Below, piece by piece: positions 7,043-14,667 of a DNA stretch of 17,029 bases. Every line of letters starts with the position of its first letter. The first letter of the stretch is position 1. A program made the position numbers and the translations under genes. The stretch covers positions 1 to 17,029 of the forward strand of contig JANWWB010000051.1 of assembly GCA_025056515.1 (NCBI GenBank), read 5' to 3'. The DNA is from Anaerolineales bacterium. Its GTDB lineage: Bacteria > Chloroflexota > Anaerolineae > Anaerolineales > Villigracilaceae. The notes under the pieces were generated by a model. That model saw only the letters and a list, made by a program, of their open reading frames with translations. It was not told the DNA's origin and made no database searches.

Positions 7043-9514
7043 TTATGACTCTTTGAGACTGAGCTGGACGATGGTGCGTGGAGCATTCAGAGCGCGGCCA
7101 AGTTCTCGAGCAGCAATTTGCAATACTGCTTCCACAGTCGTAGCGCTTTGGATTTTCTGGCTGATAGCGTTGAGCAGAGCTTCGCGCTCGGCTTGCCGTC
7201 GTGCTCGTTCATAGTTGCGAGCATTTTGCAGAGCAGTCGCAACTTGAGCGGCCAAGGTCAATTGGATGTCGATATCCTCTTGACTAAAGGCGCCGACATG
7301 CTCAGATTGCACATCTAGTACGCCAAGCAGCTCATCCCCGATAATCAATGGTATAGCCAACTCAGCGCGCGTTGCGGGGAGGAGAGGATTAGGCAACCAG
7401 CCGGCATCGCTCTGAACATCATTGACCACCACCGACTGTCGAGTACGAGCTGCGCGAGCAACCAAGGATTGTTCCTGGGCTAGGGGGATGATGGTCTCAT
7501 CTATCAGATTTTCGTCTACCCCTTCTGCCCAACCGAAGGCTGTTGCGCGCAAGGTTTCATGTCTGGGGTCGTAGATGTAAATGCGAGTGTGATAAAGATT
7601 GAATTTCTGACGGGTTAGTTGAGCTACTGTTCTTAAGATGCTCTGAATTTCCTGTTCGCGTGAAGCGATGGTACTGATTTCAGCAACGGCTTGGAGCTGC
7701 CTGGCGCGTCGGTCGAGCTCTATTTGACCGCGCTGCGTTTCTTCGAGCAAGCGGATGTTTTCCAAATGGTCACTTAAGCGTTCGGCGATGGTCGTTACCA
7801 ATTCTTTTGCAAACAAATCGTCTATCGCGTCCAGAATGGTTATTTGACCGATTTTTTCTTGTTGGACTATAAGCGGAGCGTTTAGAACGTTTTGTTGGGG
7901 TAGAGAGATAGGTTCAGAGAGTGGTTTGGTCTCTTTTAGGTCATACAGATAACCAAGTGGACTGGCCTTTTCTTTGGCTTGCAGGTATTTCTCCCATCCT
8001 TCGCGCGTGAGACGACGGGCTGCTTCTTCTGCTTGTAGGCGATACCGTTCAGCGTTTTCCAGCAATCGCAAGTTTTCAAGATGTTCAGCTACCCGGCGCG
8101 AAACAGCCTGAAGTAACTCGATGGCTTGTGGTGTTGGCTGATTTTCTTCGAGCTCAACAATCATGGAACCGATTTGTTCTTGTCCGATGGTGATGGGGAT
8201 GCTCAGGCCTTGCAAGTCTTCCGGCGTAGAATCTGCAAGCGGCAGTACCTGATTTTGCTCGAACAGGTAACCAATCTGTTCCGGTTGATGGATGCTGTCC
8301 AAGTATTCTTGCCAGCTTTGGCGTTCTAGGCGGCGAGCGTATGTTTCAGCCTCGCGCCGAGCTTGTTCTGCTTCGACAAGCAAGCGGGCGTTTTGAATAG
8401 CAATTGCCAGTTGACCTGCCAGCGTTTCAAAAGCGGGAAGCATCTCCTCTGTGAGTGAGTAGGGCTCTCGGCTTTGCATATCCAGGACGCCAAGGACGCG
8501 GTCACTTACAATCAGGGGTACAGCCATTTCTGCTCGGGTTTCAGGAAGAAGAGGATTGGGCTTGAAGATCAAGCTTCGGCGCGTATCGGTGATCACCTGA
8601 GATTTTTTCTCAACAGCAGCCGTGCCGTTAATAGATGTGGTATTTAAAGGCAAACGGTGACGGCGTGATTTAAGTATCTTTCCGACCTCTCCTGATCCTG
8701 CATACAACTCAAGGTAGGTTTGGGAGGGGTTTACAAGATAAATTTGTACATAATAGAGCCCAAAACGCTCACAGATACGCTCAACAGCATTTTCGAGCAA
8801 TTCATCGAGTGCGCGTATTTGGGAGATAGTCCGGCCTACTTCAGCGGCAAATTGGATTTCGGTATACCGTATTTGCAATTTTGTTTGAAGGACCTCCAGT
8901 TGTCGTTCGCGTTCCTCGATGACTTTTTGTACCTTGTAAATCTCCTCTAGACGGATTTGTTCCAGATTATTGCGATACCAGGCAAACAGCAGAGTCAGTG
9001 TACCGATTGTGAAGACGCCAAGCAGAGAGGTAAGCATCTCAGAGGATGTAATATTACGAATGAAAAGCAGAGCAATCAGTGTGATTAACAATGCGTTCAG
9101 ATAAATAACGATAGACATCCATTTCAGAGGCAGAAGATTGGTTATGAGATATAAGGTGCTGAACGTCAGGACAATCAACAAGGCAGGATATGGACCACGC
9201 AGCGAGGCGAAGTAAGCTATTCCTAGAAAGCCGGCTAACAAGATCCAAACAGAAATTTGAAAGCGCGGGCTTCGGCTCAAAAGGTAGGCAAGAAAGGTCA
9301 AAGCAGAAAATACCAATGCTGCTACGACCAGGGAAGTGAGATTTTGAGCAACACTGAAGCTGATAACGGCTACGATGAAAGCAATAACAGAAAGGGAAAG
9401 TGAAATTGCTGCATGAATTTGTGCTTGGCGGTAGAGGAAAGGAACTTGAATCTGTGGATGCGGGGCAATGAGGGAGAGAAAAAGATTGCGAAAACGAGAG
9501 GAACGAGCTTTCAT
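7043..9514 (-). CDS. Six-TM sensor with two GAF domains and two half-GAF modules, no output domain
   Basis: 823 residues from the ATG at 9514, chosen because AAAGGA precedes it at good spacing; an upstream TTG at 9574 would add 20 residues. Six hydrophobic spans lie at about 36-57, 60-80, 87-105, 108-130, 135-153 and 160-178, followed by a coiled coil. GAF 1 (about 215-380) ends in PNPLLPETRAEMAVPL and VLGVLDMQS. Two modules follow (about 391-485 and 498-591), beginning RRLERQSWQEYL and RRLTREGWEKYL, of the kind found in the adjacent kinase. GAF 2 (about 605-765) carries PNPLLPATRAELAIPL and LLGVLDVQS. The last 45 residues look like the opening helix and strand of another GAF that then stops. 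There is no kinase, GGDEF or methyl-accepting region. The shared module and the 12-base spacing suggest this protein feeds signals to the soluble kinase. Confidence 0.9.
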   Translation of the reverse strand: MKARSSRFRNLFLSLIAPHPQIQVPFLYRQAQIHAAISLSLSVIAFIVAVISFSVAQNLTSLVVAALVFSALTFLAYLLSRSPRFQISVWILLAGFLGIAYFASLRGPYPALLIVLTFSTLYLITNLLPLKWMSIVIYLNALLITLIALLFIRNITSSEMLTSLLGVFTIGTLTLLFAWYRNNLEQIRLEEIYKVQKVIEERERQLEVLQTKLQIRYTEIQFAAEVGRTISQIRALDELLENAVERICERFGLYYVQIYLVNPSQTYLELYAGSGEVGKILKSRRHRLPLNTTSINGTAAVEKKSQVITDTRRSLIFKPNPLLPETRAEMAVPLIVSDRVLGVLDMQSREPYSLTEEMLPAFETLAGQLAIAIQNARLLVEAEQARREAETYARRLERQSWQEYLDSIHQPEQIGYLFEQNQVLPLADSTPEDLQGLSIPITIGQEQIGSMIVELEENQPTPQAIELLQAVSRRVAEHLENLRLLENAERYRLQAEEAARRLTREGWEKYLQAKEKASPLGYLYDLKETKPLSEPISLPQQNVLNAPLIVQQEKIGQITILDAIDDLFAKELVTTIAERLSDHLENIRLLEETQRGQIELDRRARQLQAVAEISTIASREQEIQSILRTVAQLTRQKFNLYHTRIYIYDPRHETLRATAFGWAEGVDENLIDETIIPLAQEQSLVARAARTRQSVVVNDVQSDAGWLPNPLLPATRAELAIPLIIGDELLGVLDVQSEHVGAFSQEDIDIQLTLAAQVATALQNARNYERARRQAEREALLNAISQKIQSATTVEAVLQIAARELGRALNAPRTIVQLSLKES

Positions 9515-9625
9515 GGCATATCCTTTTACAACTTCTTTTACGGTAAGCGATATCAATTCAGGATGAGTTGGCAAACGTTCTTTTCTATAGGATGGAATTT
9601 GAAGGAGAAACTTGTTGGGAATCTC
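9515..9625. other. Intergenic spacer between two sensor genes
   Basis: About 110 bases with no kinase motif in any minus-strand frame, so the lack of an output domain in the upstream sensor is not an obvious frameshift. No good -35/-10 pair is visible; the downstream gene is probably read through. Confidence 0.45.
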
Positions 9626-11098
9626 TTAGTTAATCTGTTTTCTTTCAAACGGCGCAACGAGCTTGATCAAAATGCGCTTAGCGCCTAAAACTTGACTGGT
9701 TTCACGGAGAGCAGTCTGTAAAGTTTCTTGTATGGTGTGAGTGTTTTGAATGCGCTGCCCGATATAGTTGATGGTGGCCTCTAGTTCGGCTCGCGTCGCT
9801 AATTCCGTGTAGATTTGAGCGTTTTGCAGAGAAATGGCCACCTGAGCTGCTACGGACTGCAGTAGGGCTACGTCGTCTTCGGTCAAACCGTTGATTCGGT
9901 TTTGTTGTACGTCGAGTACCCCTAGAACTTGCTCGCCCAAAAGGATAGGTACAGCAGCTTCAGATTTTGTCTCCGGTAACAAAGGATTGGGTAGCCAACC
10001 GATAGCCTGAGAGACATCCGGTACAAGGATGGGGGTTTTGGTCGCAGCAGCTCGGCCAACTAAACCTTGTCCACGGTGGATTGTGTGACCTGCGGCCAGC
10101 ATGGCAGCTCCGGCTTCTCCGGTGCCACCGGCCATTATCAAGTTGCCTGTTGTCTTGTCCAGAAAGTAAATGTGGGCATGATAGTAGCCAAAGGCGGCTT
10201 GTAGCTCTTTTACTACGTCTGTAGCAAGCATATTCGGGTCGGTTGCGGCCGAGAGGCGGCGACTGATTTCCAGCAAAGTTTGTAATGCTTTTGTACGTTC
10301 TTGTACCCGTTGTTCCAAGGAAGTAACGAGGCTTTGTAAGCTTTCAGCCATCGTGTTGAATGTATTCGCCAGTAAACCCAATTCGTTTTGGCTCTTGAGG
10401 GGTACGCGCTGGCTTAGGTTGCCTTTCTGAATAGCAGCAGCTGCTTCTGTCAAGAGAGTAATTTGCTTGAGGCTGAGTTGCAGGAGTATGAGGATGCCCA
10501 AAACGACTATACCACTCACAACGCTTGCCAGCACGGTTTGAACTTGGACGCGATTGGCGATTTGCGTTTGTCGTTCTGAAGATTGACGGATACGGTCTGC
10601 TAAGAACTCGGAGAGAGCTTGTTGTTCCTGTCGAAGAGCATCAAGGGAGGAGAAGATTTGCACAGTCAGGCGATTGGTTTCACCGACAGAAAGAGAAGGG
10701 GCATCGAGTAAACTTTGTACTTGAGGTCTAAGGTTCATGTAGAAGAGCGAAGCTAGTCGTGTTTGAACGATTGCTACTTCAGGATCATCGACCTTCCCGA
10801 TTTCGAGAATGGCTTGTTCTAATCCTTGCATTTCATTGAATACGTTCTCGCGCTGTTCTGCATTTCTGAAGAGGATATATTTTTCTAAGTGGGCGTCCAG
10901 TGCAATTAAGTGCAGGAGGATGTGTTGCCCCTGCTGTTGCAAGATACTATCCTGGTAGATTTTCGCGGAAAGTGGCTGAATTTGGTTCAGCTGAATTAAA
11001 GTCAAAGCAGAGATTGCAAAACTCAAAAGGACGATAAGACCAACACCCGCCGAAATTTGGCGTCGTAGGGAAGAACGGAAGTAATTGATGATCTGCAT
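9626..11098 (-). CDS. Membrane sensor: TM, extracytoplasmic domain, TM, HAMP, GAF, no output domain
   Basis: 490 residues from the ATG at 11098; GGAG sits six bases upstream, better than the in-frame GTG at 11122. TM1 is at about 15-37, TM2 at about 190-212. Between them is a predicted helical extracytoplasmic domain of about 150 residues, of the four-helix-bundle kind. HAMP follows (about 210-263, with NLSQRVPLKSQNELGLLANTF), then a coiled coil and a GAF domain (about 275-430) with FGYYHAHIYF, GGTGEAG, GLVGRAA, PNPLLPETKSEAAVP and VLGVLDVQ. The protein ends with the 45-residue tail shared with the two other sensors (about 437-482). There is no transmitter domain. The binding-protein lipoprotein is encoded immediately upstream, so this sensor may be its partner. 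Confidence 0.92.
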   Translation of the reverse strand: MQIINYFRSSLRRQISAGVGLIVLLSFAISALTLIQLNQIQPLSAKIYQDSILQQQGQHILLHLIALDAHLEKYILFRNAEQRENVFNEMQGLEQAILEIGKVDDPEVAIVQTRLASLFYMNLRPQVQSLLDAPSLSVGETNRLTVQIFSSLDALRQEQQALSEFLADRIRQSSERQTQIANRVQVQTVLASVVSGIVVLGILILLQLSLKQITLLTEAAAAIQKGNLSQRVPLKSQNELGLLANTFNTMAESLQSLVTSLEQRVQERTKALQTLLEISRRLSAATDPNMLATDVVKELQAAFGYYHAHIYFLDKTTGNLIMAGGTGEAGAAMLAAGHTIHRGQGLVGRAAATKTPILVPDVSQAIGWLPNPLLPETKSEAAVPILLGEQVLGVLDVQQNRINGLTEDDVALLQSVAAQVAISLQNAQIYTELATRAELEATINYIGQRIQNTHTIQETLQTALRETSQVLGAKRILIKLVAPFERKQIN

Positions 11099-11200
11099 AT
11101 TCGACTCCACGAAAAATTTCACAGTTCAAATGCTCACCAGAGTCTTGACCAAGGAAACTTCTAAAAGCACGCGGTAGAGCAGTTTTTTAGTACACCTCAC

Positions 11201-12187
11201 CTATTGAATAATCTCTGCATTTTTTAAGAGAGAGGGAGGTAGGATGATTTGCAATTTTTCTGCTAAAGACAAGTTAAGGATCAAGCGGCCACGTTTGTTT
11301 TGGGCGATTGCAATCTGGTTCACCGGAGTCCCCTGCAATATCTGTAAGGCTGTTTGGGCAGCCCACTCTCCTTGTTCTTCGGGTAACTTGGCCAGCGTAG
11401 CCAAGACGTAGGGGGCCATCCAAGGGTTGACGGAGATCGTAGGAACGGTCGTGTGTTCACGGAAAAATGTCTTCATGGTGGTTTCATCCCAGTCGGGAGC
11501 GCCAGCATTATTTAACACAATCAAGATGTCGTTTTCTTGTTGTGCTTGCAAGAAAAGTTCCATAAATTCGGTTTGCGTTTTAGGCCAGTAAACATTCATG
11601 GCACCATTGAAAAAACGAGAATTATAGATGCCGGCAATTTTACGCTCGGTCTCTGTATCTATTGAAATGAAGCCGATACGCGAACCACGGGCATAAGGCG
11701 ACACCATTTCGATCAATCGGTCAATTAAATCCACCTCGATCATGCCGGTCACATTCGGAGCCGGATACTTGTATTCACTGACACTCCAGTTGACGCCGGC
11801 AAAAATGACAGGTAGCTCGGTTCCTTTTAGGTAAGGGAGAACCAGGCACTTTTGGGCGTTATCATCGGTCGCAATCACGACATCGGGTTGAAAGGTTTGA
11901 ATCGTTTGCCAAGCTTGTTGACCAGCCTGTTGGCACAGGTCTGGATTGCGCTTTGTATCCATACGGAAAATTTCAAGTTGTGCCCCGCTCGGTTCTAGGA
12001 TGGAACGCAAACCGCGCTCGATCCCATCCGACCATTCATAGCCGGCGTGGTAAGAATCAACCCACAGTATTTTTCGCCCTGAGAATTCTGCAGTTACTTC
12101 CTGAGTTGGTATATTCTCAGGGGTAGGAACTGCAGCGCAAGCTACCAGTCCGAAAAGTAGAAAAATATAGCAATAGAAACGCCACAT
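11201..12187 (-). CDS. ABC-type substrate-binding lipoprotein (PF04392-like), sensor-associated
   Basis: 328 residues from the ATG at 12187, preceded by AGGAG at good spacing; that site overlaps the TAG of the upstream gene. The long upstream extension of the frame overlaps the sensor gene and is rejected. The signal peptide has lipobox LVAC with C17. The mature protein opens with a beta strand, KILWVDSYHAGYEWSDGI, followed by alternating strands and helices (DVVIATDDNAQK, LPVIFAGVNW, GSRIGFISID, ENDILIVLNNAG). This is typical of two-lobed periplasmic-binding folds of the ABC_sub_bind family. The ligand is unknown. No permease or ATPase gene is nearby, and it lies between two membrane sensors, so ligand sensing is more likely than transport (inference). 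Confidence 0.88.
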   Translation of the reverse strand: MWRFYCYIFLLFGLVACAAVPTPENIPTQEVTAEFSGRKILWVDSYHAGYEWSDGIERGLRSILEPSGAQLEIFRMDTKRNPDLCQQAGQQAWQTIQTFQPDVVIATDDNAQKCLVLPYLKGTELPVIFAGVNWSVSEYKYPAPNVTGMIEVDLIDRLIEMVSPYARGSRIGFISIDTETERKIAGIYNSRFFNGAMNVYWPKTQTEFMELFLQAQQENDILIVLNNAGAPDWDETTMKTFFREHTTVPTISVNPWMAPYVLATLAKLPEEQGEWAAQTALQILQGTPVNQIAIAQNKRGRLILNLSLAEKLQIILPPSLLKNAEIIQ

Positions 12188-12197
12188 ATGTTTGCTC

Positions 12198-13961
12198 CTA
12201 CGATCTCCCAATCTCACCAACCGAAGAAACATTTGGAGACTGAAGTTGGATATAGACACGTTTCTTGCCCAGTTCTCGACCGAGCTCACGCGCTGCAACT
12301 TGGATTGCTGCTTCGGTGGTGGTTGTGTTGACGATTGCCTGCCCAATACGGTTGAGGGCAGCTTGAAGTTCGGCTCGACGACGCGTTTCTTGTTCGGCTT
12401 CGTAACGGGCTGTAATATCTGTAATCACGGCGCTAAGCATAGGTCTGCCGGCACGGCTGGGAGCAGGCGTTAGGCGTATTTCTGCGCGGAACTCCCTCCC
12501 ACCAGCCGAACAGTGTATCCACTCAAATTGAGCAGTCCCTTCTTGTAGAGCTTGTTGGATTCTTTCACGAGCCGCTTCTGCAGAAGGGCGGCCATCTGGC
12601 TGGTATTCGGGACTGAGCGCAATTGGGCCGATTGTTCCAATGGCCTCAGGACCTAATTCAAACAATTCCAACATCGGCGGATTGGCTTGTACAAACACCC
12701 CATTTTCAGCGTCCAGAATAGCAATTGCGACTGGGGAATATTCGATGAGCTGCTGGTAATCGTTTAGCAAGTTCTGTACTTCTTCGGTTGCGCGAATGTT
12801 TTCCAAAGCAATGCCAACTTGATCGGCTACCGTAGAGATGAGCAAAACGTCCAGTTCGTTTAGACTGCCCACTTGGTCGTTTTGCACGTCAAGAACTCCC
12901 AGAACGCGCTCGCCTACCACAATAGGAACAGCTATCTCTGCGCGTGTTTCGGGTAACAAAGGATTAGGAAGCCAATCCGGATCCAAGCTTGTATCAGGCA
13001 CCAAGACAGCTTGTCCGGTTGTTGTGGCGCGTCCAACCAGACCTTTTCCACGAGGGATACGATGGCCGCGTTCCAACAAGGTCTTCCCTACTTCGCCCGT
13101 CCCGCCAACCATAACCAAGTTTTCTTGGTTGGGATCCCAGAGGTAAATATGAGCATGATAGTAATTGAAGGCATTTTTGAGCTGTTCAACGACTTCATGG
13201 ACAATACTGGCCTGGTCACGTAGGGCAGAAATGTGCTGGCTGACTTCAGCGGCGAGTTGCAAAGCTCGAGTTCGGTTGGCGAGAGCAGTTTCTAGCTCCC
13301 TAAGTTGGCTCTTTCGTAGTAGAAATGTGTTTCGTTCGATTCGTAGATATAAGAAGCCGGAGGTACTAATGACTAGGATGAAAACGATCCCGCTCGCAAG
13401 CAGGAGCAAGCGGGAAGTTGTTTGCTGTTGGAGCAGAGCGCTGAACTCAAGAACAAAATTTCGCTCTTGGATATCATAAGCGCGCTTTACCAGTTCTTCA
13501 TCCATTCGGCGGAACTGTTCTTGAAGATCATGACGTGCTTGCAAGCGCTTTGATAGGGACGGAGATACACCTAGGGAAAGCATATAGTCGTCATAGGCCT
13601 CTAATTCTGCTTGGAAGGCGCTCATCTTCTCAAGAACTTCACTTCCCGGAGGAAGTAAAGGCAAGAGGACGCGCATTTGAGAGCTGAGAAAAGCGCGTTG
13701 CCTTTCGATTTGTTCCTGTCCTGTTGTGGGATCGCTCAACCAACTCATCGTATAGGCAAAGAGCAGATTCGTGTGGCGTTGGATGTTGCTTAAGGTGATC
13801 AAAATTTCTGCTTGGTCATTGAAAAATTCTGTGCTGTTGCGCCAAAGCGAATATTCGCGAAACATCAAAAATGTAAAGCCGAATGCAATCAAGAGCAGGA
13901 TCGCAATCCCAAACATTTGTAGAAAAGATGGTCTCCAGCGGGGTAGGTCTCTGGTATTCAT
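12198..13961 (-). CDS. Membrane sensor: TM, extracytoplasmic domain, TM, GAF, PAS, no output domain
   Basis: 587 residues from the ATG at 13961, with GGAGG close upstream. TM1 is at about 14-35, TM2 at about 184-207; the helical extracytoplasmic region between them is about 150 residues. A coiled coil leads into a GAF domain (about 235-392) with FNYYHAHIYLWD, GGTGEVG, GLVGRAT, PNPLLPETRAEIAVP and VLGVLDVQ. A PAS domain (about 400-520) shows LIEYSPVAIAILD, FVQANPPMLELF and the closing ITDITARYEAEQ. The final 45 residues are the tail shared with the other two sensors. No transmitter or nucleotide-cyclase domain follows. It starts inside the stop codon of the lipoprotein gene (ATGA), so the two are coupled and probably interact. 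Confidence 0.92.
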   Translation of the reverse strand: MNTRDLPRWRPSFLQMFGIAILLLIAFGFTFLMFREYSLWRNSTEFFNDQAEILITLSNIQRHTNLLFAYTMSWLSDPTTGQEQIERQRAFLSSQMRVLLPLLPPGSEVLEKMSAFQAELEAYDDYMLSLGVSPSLSKRLQARHDLQEQFRRMDEELVKRAYDIQERNFVLEFSALLQQQTTSRLLLLASGIVFILVISTSGFLYLRIERNTFLLRKSQLRELETALANRTRALQLAAEVSQHISALRDQASIVHEVVEQLKNAFNYYHAHIYLWDPNQENLVMVGGTGEVGKTLLERGHRIPRGKGLVGRATTTGQAVLVPDTSLDPDWLPNPLLPETRAEIAVPIVVGERVLGVLDVQNDQVGSLNELDVLLISTVADQVGIALENIRATEEVQNLLNDYQQLIEYSPVAIAILDAENGVFVQANPPMLELFELGPEAIGTIGPIALSPEYQPDGRPSAEAARERIQQALQEGTAQFEWIHCSAGGREFRAEIRLTPAPSRAGRPMLSAVITDITARYEAEQETRRRAELQAALNRIGQAIVNTTTTEAAIQVAARELGRELGKKRVYIQLQSPNVSSVGEIGRS

Positions 13962-14527
13962 CGAACCTCCATGCTCTCGATATTCCAAATCATCAGATCT
14001 CGATACACGCTTTGGTCAATTTCCGGGAATTGATCAAAGGGAAAGATAATCCGAGTTGGACCGTTTTCGCTGACGGCCATGTATTTTCCATCGGCTTGAG
14101 TGGCTAGCAGGATGGGCCATTTCCGGATTTCTTGGAGAGTAATGTCTACTTCGTAGTCATCCAAGGCGACAAAATGGACCAGTTCTGCATCCTCTGCGGC
14201 CTGAATGATTTCGAGGAAATCGCTCATTAACACGCCGCGGTAGGTGACTACACGTTTCAGCCAAGGGTCGTTGAGTTCGTATTCCACCAAACCGAATTTT
14301 TCGAGAGTTTCCATATCTAGGAGCAACAGGTCACCACTGTTTCGGCTGCCAATTTTCCCACTGACCGTTAGAATGACTTCGCCGGTGGGCTTGGGAAGGA
14401 TATCGCCTGCTTGGAACATCGGCTGTGAAACGCGCCGGTAGGTTTGAGAAGCCTGCGATTCACACGCTACCCCTACCACCAGGAGAAGAAAACAGGTTAA
14501 GAGGGTGAAAACAAACCAGCGGTTCAT
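13958..14527 (-). CDS. Lipoprotein with molybdopterin-oxidoreductase-like domain lacking cysteine
   Basis: 189 residues from the ATG at 14527, with AAAGGA at good spacing; in-frame codons further upstream would run into the preceding gene. The signal peptide has lipobox VGVAC with C22. The mature domain shows EVILTVSGKI, then LLLLDMETLEKF, TYRGVLMSDFLEI, VHFVALDDYEVDI and GPTRIIFPFDQ, a pattern like small proteins of the PF00174 (sulfite-oxidase molybdopterin-binding) fold. True enzymes of that family ligate molybdenum with a cysteine; here no cysteine remains after the lipobox, so catalysis is not expected. A sensory role next to the GAF/PAS sensor, with which it overlaps by four bases, is my inference. 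The fold assignment is moderately sure. Confidence 0.75.
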   Translation of the reverse strand: MNRWFVFTLLTCFLLLVVGVACESQASQTYRRVSQPMFQAGDILPKPTGEVILTVSGKIGSRNSGDLLLLDMETLEKFGLVEYELNDPWLKRVVTYRGVLMSDFLEIIQAAEDAELVHFVALDDYEVDITLQEIRKWPILLATQADGKYMAVSENGPTRIIFPFDQFPEIDQSVYRDLMIWNIESMEVR

Positions 14528-14584
14528 TGTTGTATCCTTTCTAAAAAAAGAATGGACGCGTTTTATGAAGAAGACAGGCTTGTA

Positions 14585-14602
14585 GGTCGATGTTTCTCGA
14601 CC
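14585..14602. repeat. Short inverted repeat between operon genes
   Basis: GGTCGA-6 nt-TCGACC, 6-bp perfect arms, in the 140-base spacer upstream of the lipoprotein gene. No T-run follows on the minus strand, so it is not a terminator. It may be an RNA hairpin that adjusts expression within the run, or chance. Confidence 0.3.
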
Positions 14603-14667
14603 GTCCATGTTTGGCTTTTGCCGGGATGCAAAATCGAGCGCAGATTCGGAGGAGGCTAGGAAGGACT

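Noticed and set aside
7043..11098. Loss of kinase domains from the GAF sensors by frameshift
   Set aside because: No H, N, G1 or G2 box sequence is visible in other frames at the ends of these genes or in the spacers between them, and three separate genes end at the same homologous position.
12188..12346. N-terminal extension of the binding-protein lipoprotein
   Set aside because: It overlaps the C-terminal tail of the GAF/PAS sensor, and the ATG at 12187 has AGGAG and begins a proper lipoprotein signal.
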